Shown here: one piece after another, positions 35,151 through 45,989 of the stretch | How positions within the stretch are numbered: position 1 is the stretch's first letter | Layout of the letters: each line of letters starts with the position of its first letter | Source: Owenia fusiformis | Taxonomy: Eukaryota > Annelida > Polychaeta > Sabellida > Oweniidae | Reading direction: 5' to 3' | Length of the DNA: 64,000 nt | Assembly (NCBI GenBank): GCA_903813345.2 | Contig: CAIIXF020000012.1 | Location: 20,722,184-20,786,183, forward strand | The notes under the pieces: model-generated | The model's database searches: none | The model's input: the letters and a program-made list of their open reading frames with translations, nothing else | What the model was told of the DNA's origin: nothing | Position numbers and translations under genes: made by a program

Positions 35151-35419
35151 CCGGTTGTTCAAAACAAGACTAGTAATTCGGGAATATCAATCAAATTATG
35201 AGATTAGACCCCAATTACCAGTCCAAAAGGAAATAACTCTACTGCTCAACAAAATACTTGCTCCGGATGGAATCAAGAATGTCGATCAAATCCTGAGATT
35301 AGATTTGATCCACACACTTCAATGAGGATAAAACTACCGCTCAAAAATAAGAAAATGCTTGCTTTAAGGAACGAGTAGTTCAAGAATGTCAATCAAATTC
35401 TGAGATTAGACTTGAACCA

Positions 35420-35450
35420 CACGTGGACCGGAAGTCATCCAAGATGGCGG
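35420..35450 (+). promoter_or_regulatory. E-box, ETS and YY1-like cluster in LTR
   Basis: CACGTG (35420-35425), ACCGGAAGT (35427-35435) and AAGATGGCGG (35441-35450) lie within 31 bp. These match the consensus sites of bHLH-zip factors, ETS factors and YY1. The cluster is about 1.3 kb into the LTR in element order, just upstream of the minisatellites, where a TATA-less promoter could sit. The role is inferred from motifs only. Confidence 0.45.
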
Positions 35451-36757
35451 AATTGCAAAGGATTGTGGGGAGTGTATGATGCAATCACCAAAATCTCAAT
35501 GTCAAATCGAAATAAGCATCAAATTAACCTTTTGATTGTATCACAAAAAGGAATTATAGGAATATATCAGCACTTACAAAATCTGGAACATGTTCTTTAG
35601 ACGTCTCTAACTGCTAATTCACTCACAGTTCTCCTTGTTCGCCCACATCACACCATGCCAAATGGTCCTATATCCACGTGTCATGGTATTTTCCGTCACG
35701 AAACGATAAATATACTCCAACTAACGCTAATCCACACTTGGTTAATCTCCAGACTTCCTCAGATTTATCAGCATCCACAAACACAATAAACATCCAATAA
35801 TAGAATCAAATTTTCCATTATATTCCCGATTTAGCTTTAAAAATGATGCTACACATCCTCACACTTCAACATTTAAAGCAAGACTAACATCAGGTGATCA
35901 GATTATCTCCTATCTTAACCCACTAATGAGATGCATAAGGAAGCTATCTGATTGGCTACAGCTGGACTAAGCTGGTGTGTTTACTCCATTTGGTGATGCA
36001 TTGTGGGAAATCACTATGACAATGTCAATCACAGATCCTTTAATTGCCGATGACTCATAACCATGTGGCATATTTCTCCTATGGGTTGACCAATTCTAGG
36101 ACAAGGGTTCCCGCACAAGCAAAGAGTAAGGTTACTCTTACTCTTACTCCCAGCTTACTCCTTGAGTTTATGGTTACTCCTAAGTTACTCTTTGAGATTT
36201 GCACTTACTCTTAGTTTACTCTTTTTATTAGTTTAGGTTTTTGGGGTTAAACTACCGAAGACCAGGCATAGCACATAAGCATAATAAGGATGGCACTGTT
36301 AGAAGAAAGAGTAAGTTACCCAATCCCCGGAAATATGAATTTAAACTATTACAGAAGTAAGGAACGTTATCCCTAATTGTTCCCAGATAATATAAAACAT
36401 AAATGTATATCAGAAAAATACCCTACTAGGGGGGTCATGAAGTTATAACCACAAAGTAATTTGACCTAGATATTCGAAAAAGAAAGTAAACACAACTCGA
36501 ACGAAAAAAATTCTACTCTGCACGATCATTACATCTAAATTCAGGCAAGTTTCTCTTAGATTATCACATAATATTACTCTTGATACTTATATGAATGAAG
36601 GGAATATAAAAATAAATGGAAACCTACCAGGAGATCGCAGGAAAGGAGCCTTTTTTTTAAATTTTGAAATGACAATTCTCGTGTATTTGAAATTTCAGAA
36701 CTAGCGCCCTCTAGCGTAGATTAAATTTTGAAAGGTGGGAAATTCAAATTTCCCACA

Positions 36758-36771
36758 CACCCCCCATCTTT
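36758..36771 (-). other. Polypurine tract
   Basis: In the element's sense AAAGATGGGGGGTG directly precedes the 3' LTR (TGTGGGAAA). This is the place and composition expected for the primer of plus-strand DNA synthesis. Confidence 0.75.
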
Positions 36772-37247
36772 ACTCAATGCGCCCTCGCATTGCTCCTATA
36801 ATCTTAACCATGAGCAACAACCATTGGAGTAAAAAAACAACTTATGAGTAACTTTTAATCAGTCATATAACATGCTACATGATAATTTTTATAACATAGT
36901 CTCAAACTCAATTACCAAGTCACCATCAATGCACTTCAACTAAAATAAACTTCAGTAAACACCATCACATTCTAGAGATGCTTCTAAAAAGTCTAACTAT
37001 CTCAAAAGTCTCTGATCAATGCCATAAACAATCATTTCTGTGCATGTCTTTCTGTCTCTCTTTGACATATGAATCACTTTTATAAGATAACAAGTTTACG
37101 AATAATGAACATACAACTTAAAGTCAATAAAAAGTAGAGAAATTTCACTTTAAAGTCTCTATCTCTCTCTCTACATGATATGAACGAGCTATATTAAGTA
37201 ACAAGTTAAAAGTTAACATAACATCTTAAAATCTGTGAGAGACCAAC
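36772..37247 (-). other. Untranslated stretch between Gag-Pol and 3' LTR
   Basis: About 480 bp, AT-rich, with a short CTCTCTCTCT run near 37160. There is no envelope-like frame here, so the element looks like a retrotransposon without an env gene. Confidence 0.7.
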
Positions 37248-40200
37248 TTAGAAATATACTTGATCTACATGTACGTATACGTTAGGTGCGAAGGAAGGTC
37301 CATGAGTCTGGGTTCCGATTGTCCTCACTTCTGGTGACCTAGCCGTAGCAGACGGTACGCTTGCTTGTGACTTGGTGCTGGTTTCCTTCCCTTTAGGTTC
37401 AGACTTGTTTTCCTCTGGAATGTCAAGAGTAATAGGAGGACTCTCACCCTCGACCTCCCGTTCCTGTCTACCATCTTGATCAGTGTCACTAGAATAATGA
37501 TCCTCTGCCAATCCATCTTTATGTTCCCGTGTACTGGCTTTACCATCCCCTGACTCTCCATCTGCCTCCGAGGTAGGTGTTTCATGGTCTTGTTCAACTG
37601 GTGAATCATCAACTTCCTCCTCTAAATTCGGGGTAAGAGGAAAGAATGGCACCTTTGGCTCTTCTCCTAGACTAGTAGTATCTATCCCATGAAGGTGTCG
37701 CATGTGTCGCTGGAGGTTAAACTTCCTTGTGAACACTTGGGCACATAACGAACACACATGGGAAGTGTCTGTCTCTGGACCAACTTTGGCGGATTCTGCT
37801 GTCGGGCAGGAGATGCTGCTAATAAGATTTACAGCGCTAGTCATTCTTTCCTGGAAGTTGTGAGAGGAGTCTAATCCATCCCGATGATCAGTTCCTGAGG
37901 TAGATTTGGTGGAGAATCCTGTTGATCCACTGGTTCCAGTCTTATGATGACTACTGGAGAGTGTCTGATCAGATCTTTTGACATGGGAATCTGGGGACTT
38001 GTGGGTGTCCAGCCTTTTCTTCTTAGAATCCCCCTTTGAACTTGCCACTGCTTTGATTTCACTTTTAACATAGTTTTTCGTGGCCGCTATCATCTTCCCA
38101 AATGGATGTACACCCAACTTTCTCTCCTGTCTTTTGGGACTACGGTCCCGGTTGGGAGGCTTCTCTCTCTCCTGTCTTTTGGAACTACGGTCCCGGCTGG
38201 GAGGCTTCTCTATCACAACGCGCCTCCTTGTAGGCTCATCTTTTCTAGATACATGTTCACTCTTCTTCTCTTCAGCATGCTTGTGATGAGCTTTTCTGTC
38301 TCTGGACTGCTCTCTTCGTCTTCTAGATCGGGATCTTGACCGTGCCATCTCATCAACTGCAAACAGAACGAAATCATTATATCTACTGGGTTGTTTCTTT
38401 TGTCTTTTAGGAAGAACACCCCCCTTTGATTCAATTTGCAATGGCTCAATTTTAGGACAACGTTCCCTTTTCCCTCCCGCTTTTTCTGTTTTAACCAATT
38501 TTCTGACTGGGACCTTTTTTAAACAGGGGGGAGCCTGGTCTTGGAGTTTATCCCGGAAACCATCTTTCAATTCTTCTCCGTGTTTTATAGGTTTTTCCTC
38601 ATTCAGCCATGTAGGATCACTGCATTTCTCTTCAGGTTCCTCTTTCAAATGATCGTTGGGTCCTTCTGGGGCTTCCATTGGTGGTGGACTCTCCAACTCT
38701 TCCTGATTTGGTAATTCATCTTTTGCATCAAAGTTAGTGTCCTTATCTGGTTTGTGTTCTTCCCCACACCTTTTATCATCTTCTGGCATGGTTAAGTCTC
38801 TCAAGGGATCAGAAGAGAGAACAGGTTTGTCCCTAACAATCTCGTCTACTCTCGGCCATTTCTTAGGGAGTGCACAGTGGAATGGTTTGAGTAGGTTGAA
38901 GTGGACAATACGTGGTTTACCTGTGCCCTTCTCACGTATCCTATAGGTCACTGGTGATAATTGGCTGACAACTTGGAAAGGCCCCACCCATCTCGGTTGT
39001 AGTTTTGGAGATCTTCCTTTCCTCCTTGTTTTGTTCATCAGCCAAACTGCACTTCCCACCGGATAGAGCTCCTTATCCACTTTCCTATTGTAGTCCAATC
39101 TTTGCCTCGAAACAGCCAGCTCCAACACATCACGGGCTTTCTCATGGACCTCCTCCAAGCATCGGCGCAACGCCAGAGCATGGTCTGTTGCTAGTTTGCT
39201 TGTCTCTGGAACTGCTATCATCCTTTCGAGCGAGGCTTTCATTTCTCGACCCATCATCATCATGCTAGGTGTCTCCCCTGTCGCCTTGTGCACAGATGAT
39301 CTGTAGGCCATTAAAGCTAAGGGTACCTTGAGGTCCCAATCATCTTGACAGTAAGTTGGAGCAAGTAACTTAGTGATGTTATCTACAAGGGTATGATTGA
39401 ACCGTTCCACTAAGCCATTCGACTGGGGGTGGAATGGTGTCGTCCTGGTCTTGTCTATTCCCACCAGTTGACACACCTCCTGGAATACTTCAGATTCGAA
39501 GTTGCGCCCTTGATCACTGTGAAGTTCCTTTGGAACCCCCCATCTGCTACATATTTCACCCACCAACTTGTTGGCTACCGTCACAGCAGTTTGATCAGGA
39601 AGGGGAAACACCTCCGGCCATTTTGAAAAGTAATCAGAGCATACAAGCAAAAGCTTGTTACCTCTTGGGGTCTCTGGAAATGGCCCTAAAACGTCAATTC
39701 CCCATCTTTCCATCGGTGCTCCCACTCGGAGTTGTTGCAGAGGAGCCTTTTTTCTCCGAGGTGGATTCTTTCTAGATTCACATATCTCACAGGTCCTACA
39801 ATATGATCTAACATCAGCAGAGAGGTTAGGCCAATAGAACGCCCTTCTGCATCTTTCTAGAGTCCTCTTCACCCCATGATGTCCTGCTGTTGGAGAAGAA
39901 TGACCCAGGTCCAATATCTTTGGTTTTAAAACTCCAGGAGTAACCACTTGGAGTCGAGTGATGGAGCCATCCTCCTCCTCCCAGACTCTACATAGTACCC
40001 CGGATTGCAGTTGCAGTCGGGACCACTGTATCCACAGCTTTTTAACTGTAGGTGACTTGGAACTGATGTCCTCCCAACTCGGCTTCTCCTTGTTCTCTTC
40101 CAGAGAGTTGATGATCTGGGTAAGGTCCCGGTCTTCTCTTTGGGCTACTCCTATATCCTCCAAAGTCCATTCTTGCTCCAGAGAAACAGTCAAAATATCA

Positions 40201-43200
40201 TCTTCTGATTGCTCTTCAATCTGTTCTTCTACGCATCGTCCCTCGCAATGGTCGCACTGCTTGCATGGCACCCGGGACATGAGGTCTGCGTTCTGGTGCT
40301 TTGGTCCTGGTCGGTACTCCGTCTCAAATTGGAACTCTTGCAAGCTCTGTATCCATCTGGCTAACTGACCTTCTGGCTCTTTGAAGTTTACCAACCACCT
40401 CAAGGAGCTATGGTCAGTTCGCAGCAAAAACATCACTCCATACAGAAACTGCTTGAAATAACGAGTATAATTGACGACAGCTAACAGTTCACGTCTTGTC
40501 ACACAATAATTTCGTTCATGTCGATTCAATCTCTTGCTGGCATAGTATAACACCTTCTCCTCACCTTCTTGGATCTGCGAGAGTACTGCTCCTATAGCCT
40601 CAAGACTGGCGTCTGTATCCAATATGTATTTGCATCCCTCCTTTGGATAACCCATCACTGGAGCGCTCATGAGTTTCTCCTTTAATGTTTTAAACGCCTC
40701 CTCGCAGTGTTCATTCCAATGGAAAATGACATTCTTCTTTGTCAGTTCATGAAGTGGGCCTGCAATCATTGCGAAGTCCTTAATATGTCGTCTGTAATAG
40801 GAAACTCCGCCTATAAATTGACGCACTTGTTTGACACTTTTTGGGGCTGGATACTCTGCTATCTGCTTTACCTTTTCTGGATTCGGAGTAACTCCCTCAC
40901 GCGAGACCACGTGTCCCAGAAACTCAACTTCTTTGCGGAAAAGAGTACACTTAGATGGCTTCAGTCGAAGTCCAGCCTCCCTCAACCTTTCAAAAATTTC
41001 TTGCAGTCTCTCTACAGCCATCTCGAAGCTACTCCCAAAGGAGATGACGTCGTCCAAATATACGAGTGAGGTCTTAAGAGTCAGTCCCCGTAAGACTCTC
41101 TCCATGAGCCTACAGAAGGTAGATGGGGCTCCAGTCAAGCCAAATGGCATCACCACCCACTGGTATTGTCCACCTCTGACAGAAAAGGCTGTCTTCTCCC
41201 GATCTTTAGGATCTACCGGTACTTGCCAATAGCCGCTACATAAATCTAAGGTGGAGTAGAATTCGCTGTTTCCCATCAGGTCCAATGTCTCAGCAATGTT
41301 AGGAATTGGGAATGCATCCTTCTCGGTCACCTGATTTAAGCGCCGGTAGTCAACACAAAATCTCCACTTTCCGCCTTTCTTCTGAACCAACACAATAGGC
41401 GCTGACCAAGGACTCTGACTGTTCTCTATTATTCCTCGCTGCAACAAGTCTTTAACCTGTTTGTCCACCTCTAACTGTCGACCAGGAGGTAGACGCCGAT
41501 ATGACTGCTTAATCGGTTTGGCATCCCCCGTTGGAATTCTGTGTTCAGTCCACTCAGTCCGGCCAAGATCAGCATCAGATGACGCAAAAATATCAGCGTT
41601 TTGTAACAATAGTCTTCTTACTGCAGTACCTTGTTGATTACTCAGACCTTGAGTACTTCGCAAGAGTAAATCCTCTAAATACTCTGGAAAGGTCTCTTGC
41701 GGAGAGTACTCCTCATGTGAACACTGCTCTTCCCCGATCTGCTCTTTACATCTCCCCGAGTAATCCTGTTCATCCTGACGAACTTTAAAGTCGGCCACTG
41801 GGGAAGTCTTGCTCGTATCGCCCTCTGTCATAGTTGGACTCAAATCTTGATTTTCTTCTCTCACCCATGAAATGTTGTGTAGATTTTCCTCTTCCTGGGA
41901 TATGCAATACACCTTTCCAGTACATGGAGTAGCTACTCCCACTATACTCCCTTTTGTTAACTCCAGAGGAAGAGCAGATAAATTCCAAATCTCTGCAAAG
42001 CTGCTTCCATCGTTAATGGTAGTTAAGGTTGTAGCTAGTTCAAAAGCCTGGCTGGATCGCTTAAAATTAAAGTTGTTATCAATCAGGACTTCGTCGGTGC
42101 TCCCTGAGCAGTCAACCTCAATATCCACCAGTTTCCCACAGTAAGGCGAAATCACAACATCCTCTGCTATATGGCAGAGCCACTCCTGAGACAGCTCTTC
42201 CTCCTTGTGAGATGCACTGGAATACTGCTCAGATGATTCGCCTCTCTCACAGGGTTCTGCACTTCCACTCCTTGGTGGGTCTCCTCTTTGTAGGTGAATA
42301 TCTTTATTACTCTTTGGCGCTTTGGTCCCTTCGCCTAGTAGTCGTTCAGCTGGAGTAGTCTTTTCTTCCTCTATTGGCGGTAACCCCAGTGCCCAGGAAA
42401 CTTTACTCTTTAAAAGGCCATCCATCTTTTGTAGTTCTTTTGCTCTTCTCTGTGAAGTGGGCATCGTTGTATCAAACTTTGCAAGTTTACTCCCTGACGG
42501 ACCGGAGACACCATGCTGTTGTAGTCTCTCTCTTTTCCGCAATCTCTTGTGTGTTGTGACTTTGCTCCCTTTGACTGGGTCTCCATCTGGTGACTTACAA
42601 TCAGGAGTTAACTCTGATGTCGGACTAGACCTTGACTCTTTACTCCCTGAAGCCTTGCTCCTAACTGAGCTATTCCTAAAGGTATTACACTGTTCCCTAC
42701 TTCTCGGAATTTGGTCTACTGGAGTAAACTTCTCCTTCACATACTCTTCAGACTGGGAGCTCTTGTAGATTCTTGACTCTTGGTACAGAGTATTTTTACT
42801 CTCAAGCTCAGCTCCCTGAGTAACTCCTACTCCCCGCTCTGGATCTTGATTACTCCTACTCAGTTCACTCTCTAGGTGATTGTCTTTGAAGCTAAATGCC
42901 TGGTTCTTGCTCAAACACAGCTCATCAACTGGGATGCCTTCTCCTTGCCCGGAGGAATTGGTCAGCTTTTCATAACATTGATCCTCTTCAATTTGCTCCT
43001 TCTCTAGCGCTGAAGTATTCCCCTCATCTTCCTGGCTACTCTCCTCAATTCCTGACTCTTTGTAAAATTCCTCCCCCGGATCTGTGTCGTCTTCATCCAC
43101 ATTTCGATCAAATGTTGTCTTCCTGGTCCCCTTTTCTCCAACTTCCTCTCTAGTTGGTCTAAGTGAGGTAGAGTTAGCAGTACATTGTATTGATTCCTCA

Positions 43201-45665
43201 TCTGTTTTTCCAACTTCGTGGTCTTCCTCAGGGTTCTGGAAGTGCATCTTTAGGTCAGCATAGTCAATGATTGCTCTACTTGCAGATAAATACTCAGAGC
43301 CAAGAATCCCATCTTGAGCAATATCAGCCACCACAATGTTCATTGGAGTATTCTTGCCATCCAACTCAATGTCACATGTTAACATGCCATAAATAGCTAG
43401 ATGCGACCCATCTGCCTGGGTAAAGAGTCGAGTAGATGGCCTCAGAGAAGGACGACGTCTCCTTGGGATTCGGTTATAGCAATCTCGCCCTAACATTGTG
43501 CTCACAGCTCCTGAGTCGACAAGGAATTCCATTTTGGTTCCACAGATGTACACTTCAGCCATAATTTTCCGAACCAGCTCCTCACTGTTCTCCCCAGTCA
43601 CCTCCTCGTCCCTATCTGCCATGAACCTCACAGGACTCATTGAGTTTGTGTTGTCTGTTCTTGGTGAGTTTTTCTCTCTTCTTGGTTTCTCTGGCAATGG
43701 ACAGTCGTATGATAAGTGACCTGGTTTGTTACAATTGTAGCAAGTCAGCGTGGGACACCGCCTCACTATATGTCCCTCCTCTCCACATTTTTTACATGTG
43801 GGTAACCGTTTTGATGAAGACCCGCTGTTTGTGATTTCAGCTACCCTTTTACTTATTTCTTCCATCTTTTTCTGCATCTGCTGGAGTTTAACGCTGACAT
43901 CGTTACCCTCTTCCACTTGTAGGACTTTATGATCTCTTTTTGGTTTAAGACCCCTCCGTATCCTCTCCGATTCCTGGTAACTTTCCTCTTTTAAAGCTAC
44001 TTCGATAGCTTTATCAAGAGAATCTGGGTCTTTCCTATGAATTGCCTGTCTTAAGTCATCGTCTGGTATTGCTTGTTCGAAACTTCTTCTGGCCAGCCGG
44101 TCTTGAGCATTCCTACTCATCTCTGGGTAAGCCAGTGAAGTCAAACGTCGGATACTCTGACCTAAACTCTGAAGGGATTCTTTTGGCCTCCGGGTGCGAC
44201 TGCACAGTTCAGCCTCATAGACATCCGCCTTCCCTCCCGGGCCAAACCTCTTTTCTAATGCCAGGAGTAAATCTTCATAGGAGTATCCTTCATCCAGCTC
44301 CAGGACCAACTGTTGGGCATCTCCTCTGAGGTTTGTTGCCAGGTATTGTCTCTTTTCTTGTGGAGACCAACCATTGTTCTCCACACAAGTAGCGAAGTAG
44401 GCCCTGTAATCCTTCCAAGGAGTACTGCCATCAAATGTCTGTGTGGGCTTGATTCTTGTTCGAGTAGTAGGACTCTTGTTGGACTCTATCAATTTTGAAC
44501 ACATGTCCACCATCTTGGCCATGAGCATCGAGTTTGACTCCTCTTGTACAAGCCTACTTGGCTGGGAATTTTCCTGCACTCCTGTAGGTTGTCTTCCTTC
44601 AGATTCACCCTCATCAAGGCCAGGTGCATAACCTGTCAGACCGTCTTTTTTCTTTCCATCAAGGCGTCCAAGATAGGACTCTGCAGAGTGCGGTTGGGAA
44701 GGGCCTTTACTCCTTTGCAAGTTACTGTTGCCAAGCTCGCTTGCTCCATAAAAGTCTGTACTCTTGGATAGCTGCCCTTGGGGAGTTGGTTCTGAACTCC
44801 CGTGTCTTTCTTCCCGGAGTAGGGGAGTAGGCTGTAATAGCCTTTCCTGTAGTCCTGGGGCACTTTGACCATCTTTCCCGGATAATGGCCATCTATTACC
44901 CCCCATCTTTGCATCTGGTGCCCATGCCCGTCCAAGATGTGATGCTAACTCTTTCCCACTGTATCCATCTTGTCTCTGTAGTGATGGTTTCTTTGTATAA
45001 ATCCCAGAGCACACTTCTCCATAGGCCTGTGAACTGACTCTACTCTTTTGCTCTGGCTCCAAGTTTTCGGGAGTCACGCGACTGTCATCTTGAGCAGCAG
45101 GGAGGCGCTGTACTATCTCAGACAGGAAACCCTTGAATTCTTGTTGAGCCTCTTGATGAGTTGTATTCAGCTTCTCTATCTGTTTCTGGATCTCCCCTTT
45201 ACTCAAATGTACTTCTCTTCGAAGGTCTTCCTGCCCCGAGTACACTTCTCTTCTCAGGCCTTCATACATAGTCTTGTTCTGCAGCGCTTGTGCCTTCATC
45301 TGGCTGCTGAACACAGACATCTGGAGTTGCTGACTCTGTAACTCCTGATCCATGGGCATGGTGACCCCAGGAGATCTTCCCTCCAGCACAGTCGAAGTTA
45401 AAGGAAAGCCTCTCGATGGCGTCATCCCATACCCTACTCCTGGTACCATATAACCCGTCTTGGACCTTGCTCCTTCGGGATTTTCTTCCACTTCTCCTGT
45501 AGAATCTACTCCACACATCCCTGGCACTGTATCATCTAGCTCCATGTTCACTTGGGTGTAGTCCCCCTTGAAGAACACAGTGTTGTCCGCAGACTCCTCT
45601 TCCTGTTGTCCTCCTTCCATCCTGGAGACTATACCATCAGGGCCTTCTTCTTGTTTAGAAGCCAT
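37248..45665 (-). CDS. Gag-Pol polyprotein of Ty3/gypsy element, with C2H2 extension
   Basis: One uninterrupted 2805-codon frame; ATG in good context (AAAATGG). Gag: coiled-coil-like 100-190, capsid-like about 405-565, two CCHC knuckles at 624-637 and 642-655. Protease DSGA with D717. A very charged linker, about 790-1170, is unusual; about 1195-1290 looks like the beta-rich segment often found before gypsy RTs. RT about 1395-1575 with D1474 and YLDD 1536-1539. RNase H DTDAS at 1683-1687. Integrase: H1922, H1929, C1959, C1962, then D1991, D2051, E2087 (35 residues between the last two), GPF near 2228. Beyond about 2265 lie some 540 extra residues: acidic/Lys-rich, an RS-rich stretch (2442-2520) with a tandem EKPP-RDRS-KRQER duplication, and a C2H2 finger (C2638, C2641, H2654, H2659). 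All catalytic residues checked are present, so it may be functional. Gag and Pol share one frame with no shift. Confidence 0.96.
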   Translation of the reverse strand: MASKQEEGPDGIVSRMEGGQQEEESADNTVFFKGDYTQVNMELDDTVPGMCGVDSTGEVEENPEGARSKTGYMVPGVGYGMTPSRGFPLTSTVLEGRSPGVTMPMDQELQSQQLQMSVFSSQMKAQALQNKTMYEGLRREVYSGQEDLRREVHLSKGEIQKQIEKLNTTHQEAQQEFKGFLSEIVQRLPAAQDDSRVTPENLEPEQKSRVSSQAYGEVCSGIYTKKPSLQRQDGYSGKELASHLGRAWAPDAKMGGNRWPLSGKDGQSAPGLQERLLQPTPLLREERHGSSEPTPQGQLSKSTDFYGASELGNSNLQRSKGPSQPHSAESYLGRLDGKKKDGLTGYAPGLDEGESEGRQPTGVQENSQPSRLVQEESNSMLMAKMVDMCSKLIESNKSPTTRTRIKPTQTFDGSTPWKDYRAYFATCVENNGWSPQEKRQYLATNLRGDAQQLVLELDEGYSYEDLLLALEKRFGPGGKADVYEAELCSRTRRPKESLQSLGQSIRRLTSLAYPEMSRNAQDRLARRSFEQAIPDDDLRQAIHRKDPDSLDKAIEVALKEESYQESERIRRGLKPKRDHKVLQVEEGNDVSVKLQQMQKKMEEISKRVAEITNSGSSSKRLPTCKKCGEEGHIVRRCPTLTCYNCNKPGHLSYDCPLPEKPRREKNSPRTDNTNSMSPVRFMADRDEEVTGENSEELVRKIMAEVYICGTKMEFLVDSGAVSTMLGRDCYNRIPRRRRPSLRPSTRLFTQADGSHLAIYGMLTCDIELDGKNTPMNIVVADIAQDGILGSEYLSASRAIIDYADLKMHFQNPEEDHEVGKTDEESIQCTANSTSLRPTREEVGEKGTRKTTFDRNVDEDDTDPGEEFYKESGIEESSQEDEGNTSALEKEQIEEDQCYEKLTNSSGQGEGIPVDELCLSKNQAFSFKDNHLESELSRSNQDPERGVGVTQGAELESKNTLYQESRIYKSSQSEEYVKEKFTPVDQIPRSREQCNTFRNSSVRSKASGSKESRSSPTSELTPDCKSPDGDPVKGSKVTTHKRLRKRERLQQHGVSGPSGSKLAKFDTTMPTSQRRAKELQKMDGLLKSKVSWALGLPPIEEEKTTPAERLLGEGTKAPKSNKDIHLQRGDPPRSGSAEPCERGESSEQYSSASHKEEELSQEWLCHIAEDVVISPYCGKLVDIEVDCSGSTDEVLIDNNFNFKRSSQAFELATTLTTINDGSSFAEIWNLSALPLELTKGSIVGVATPCTGKVYCISQEEENLHNISWVREENQDLSPTMTEGDTSKTSPVADFKVRQDEQDYSGRCKEQIGEEQCSHEEYSPQETFPEYLEDLLLRSTQGLSNQQGTAVRRLLLQNADIFASSDADLGRTEWTEHRIPTGDAKPIKQSYRRLPPGRQLEVDKQVKDLLQRGIIENSQSPWSAPIVLVQKKGGKWRFCVDYRRLNQVTEKDAFPIPNIAETLDLMGNSEFYSTLDLCSGYWQVPVDPKDREKTAFSVRGGQYQWVVMPFGLTGAPSTFCRLMERVLRGLTLKTSLVYLDDVISFGSSFEMAVERLQEIFERLREAGLRLKPSKCTLFRKEVEFLGHVVSREGVTPNPEKVKQIAEYPAPKSVKQVRQFIGGVSYYRRHIKDFAMIAGPLHELTKKNVIFHWNEHCEEAFKTLKEKLMSAPVMGYPKEGCKYILDTDASLEAIGAVLSQIQEGEEKVLYYASKRLNRHERNYCVTRRELLAVVNYTRYFKQFLYGVMFLLRTDHSSLRWLVNFKEPEGQLARWIQSLQEFQFETEYRPGPKHQNADLMSRVPCKQCDHCEGRCVEEQIEEQSEDDILTVSLEQEWTLEDIGVAQREDRDLTQIINSLEENKEKPSWEDISSKSPTVKKLWIQWSRLQLQSGVLCRVWEEEDGSITRLQVVTPGVLKPKILDLGHSSPTAGHHGVKRTLERCRRAFYWPNLSADVRSYCRTCEICESRKNPPRRKKAPLQQLRVGAPMERWGIDVLGPFPETPRGNKLLLVCSDYFSKWPEVFPLPDQTAVTVANKLVGEICSRWGVPKELHSDQGRNFESEVFQEVCQLVGIDKTRTTPFHPQSNGLVERFNHTLVDNITKLLAPTYCQDDWDLKVPLALMAYRSSVHKATGETPSMMMMGREMKASLERMIAVPETSKLATDHALALRRCLEEVHEKARDVLELAVSRQRLDYNRKVDKELYPVGSAVWLMNKTRRKGRSPKLQPRWVGPFQVVSQLSPVTYRIREKGTGKPRIVHFNLLKPFHCALPKKWPRVDEIVRDKPVLSSDPLRDLTMPEDDKRCGEEHKPDKDTNFDAKDELPNQEELESPPPMEAPEGPNDHLKEEPEEKCSDPTWLNEEKPIKHGEELKDGFRDKLQDQAPPCLKKVPVRKLVKTEKAGGKRERCPKIEPLQIESKGGVLPKRQKKQPSRYNDFVLFAVDEMARSRSRSRRRREQSRDRKAHHKHAEEKKSEHVSRKDEPTRRRVVIEKPPSRDRSSKRQEREKPPNRDRSPKRQERKLGVHPFGKMIAATKNYVKSEIKAVASSKGDSKKKRLDTHKSPDSHVKRSDQTLSSSHHKTGTSGSTGFSTKSTSGTDHRDGLDSSHNFQERMTSAVNLISSISCPTAESAKVGPETDTSHVCSLCAQVFTRKFNLQRHMRHLHGIDTTSLGEEPKVPFFPLTPNLEEEVDDSPVEQDHETPTSEADGESGDGKASTREHKDGLAEDHYSSDTDQDGRQEREVEGESPPITLDIPEENKSEPKGKETSTKSQASVPSATARSPEVRTIGTQTHGPSFAPNVYVHVDQVYF

Positions 45666-45701
45666 TTTCTTCTCTTAAGTCTTCGTTCCCCGTCAGCAAA
45701 T

Positions 45702-45720
45702 AATCCCACCGCTGCCACCA
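45702..45720 (-). other. Primer-binding site, tRNA-Leu
   Basis: One base inside the 5' LTR, the element's sense reads TGGTGGCAGCGGTGGGATT. Its complement AATCCCACCGCTGCCACCA is the 3' end, with CCA, of animal tRNA-Leu (AAG/TAG type, as I recall it). Sea-urchin SURL gypsy elements are also reported to use tRNA-Leu; that comparison is from memory. Confidence 0.85.
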
Positions 45721-45989
45721 ATGTCGGACCTGGCCAAAATCTGGTAGTGTGGTTGTGGTCGGGTCACGAACAATTTATTTAATATGGGATTCTCACTGGT
45801 TTTATGTGGGCGCAGACCTGGTTTGGTGGTACTGCTTTCACTGAAAGGGGAGGTGGTTACACATTTATATACAAAATTCAAATATATAGGTTTTTTATAA
45901 TTTATTAACACTTTAATTTTGAAAACAAATAAAACACAAATGTCCATGTAATAAATATCTCTGAGTTGTCTTGTTGCTCTTCTCTTGTT

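Larger units (their letters stand above)
33133..36757 (-). repeat. 3' LTR (3625 bp)
   Basis: Near-identical to 45722-49407. In element order: about 1.3 kb of AT-rich sequence, an E-box/ETS/YY1-like cluster, three loose ~100-bp repeats containing AAATTCTGAGATTAGAC-type strings (35187, 35282, 35387 on the plus strand), a 60-bp minisatellite with 11 units, an irregular CTCTGCT/TTACTC-rich minisatellite, and about 260 bp ending in GACA. The 269-codon plus-strand frame is minisatellite read-through. Confidence 0.95.

Noticed and set aside
36772-37247. Possible envelope gene after Gag-Pol
   Set aside because: The gap before the 3' LTR is under 500 bp and AT-rich with stops. The extension fused to Pol has no signal peptide or membrane segment that I can see.
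38080-45782. Numerous plus-strand frames of 60-150 codons
   Set aside because: All are antisense shadows of the 2805-codon Gag-Pol frame, caused by its codon composition.
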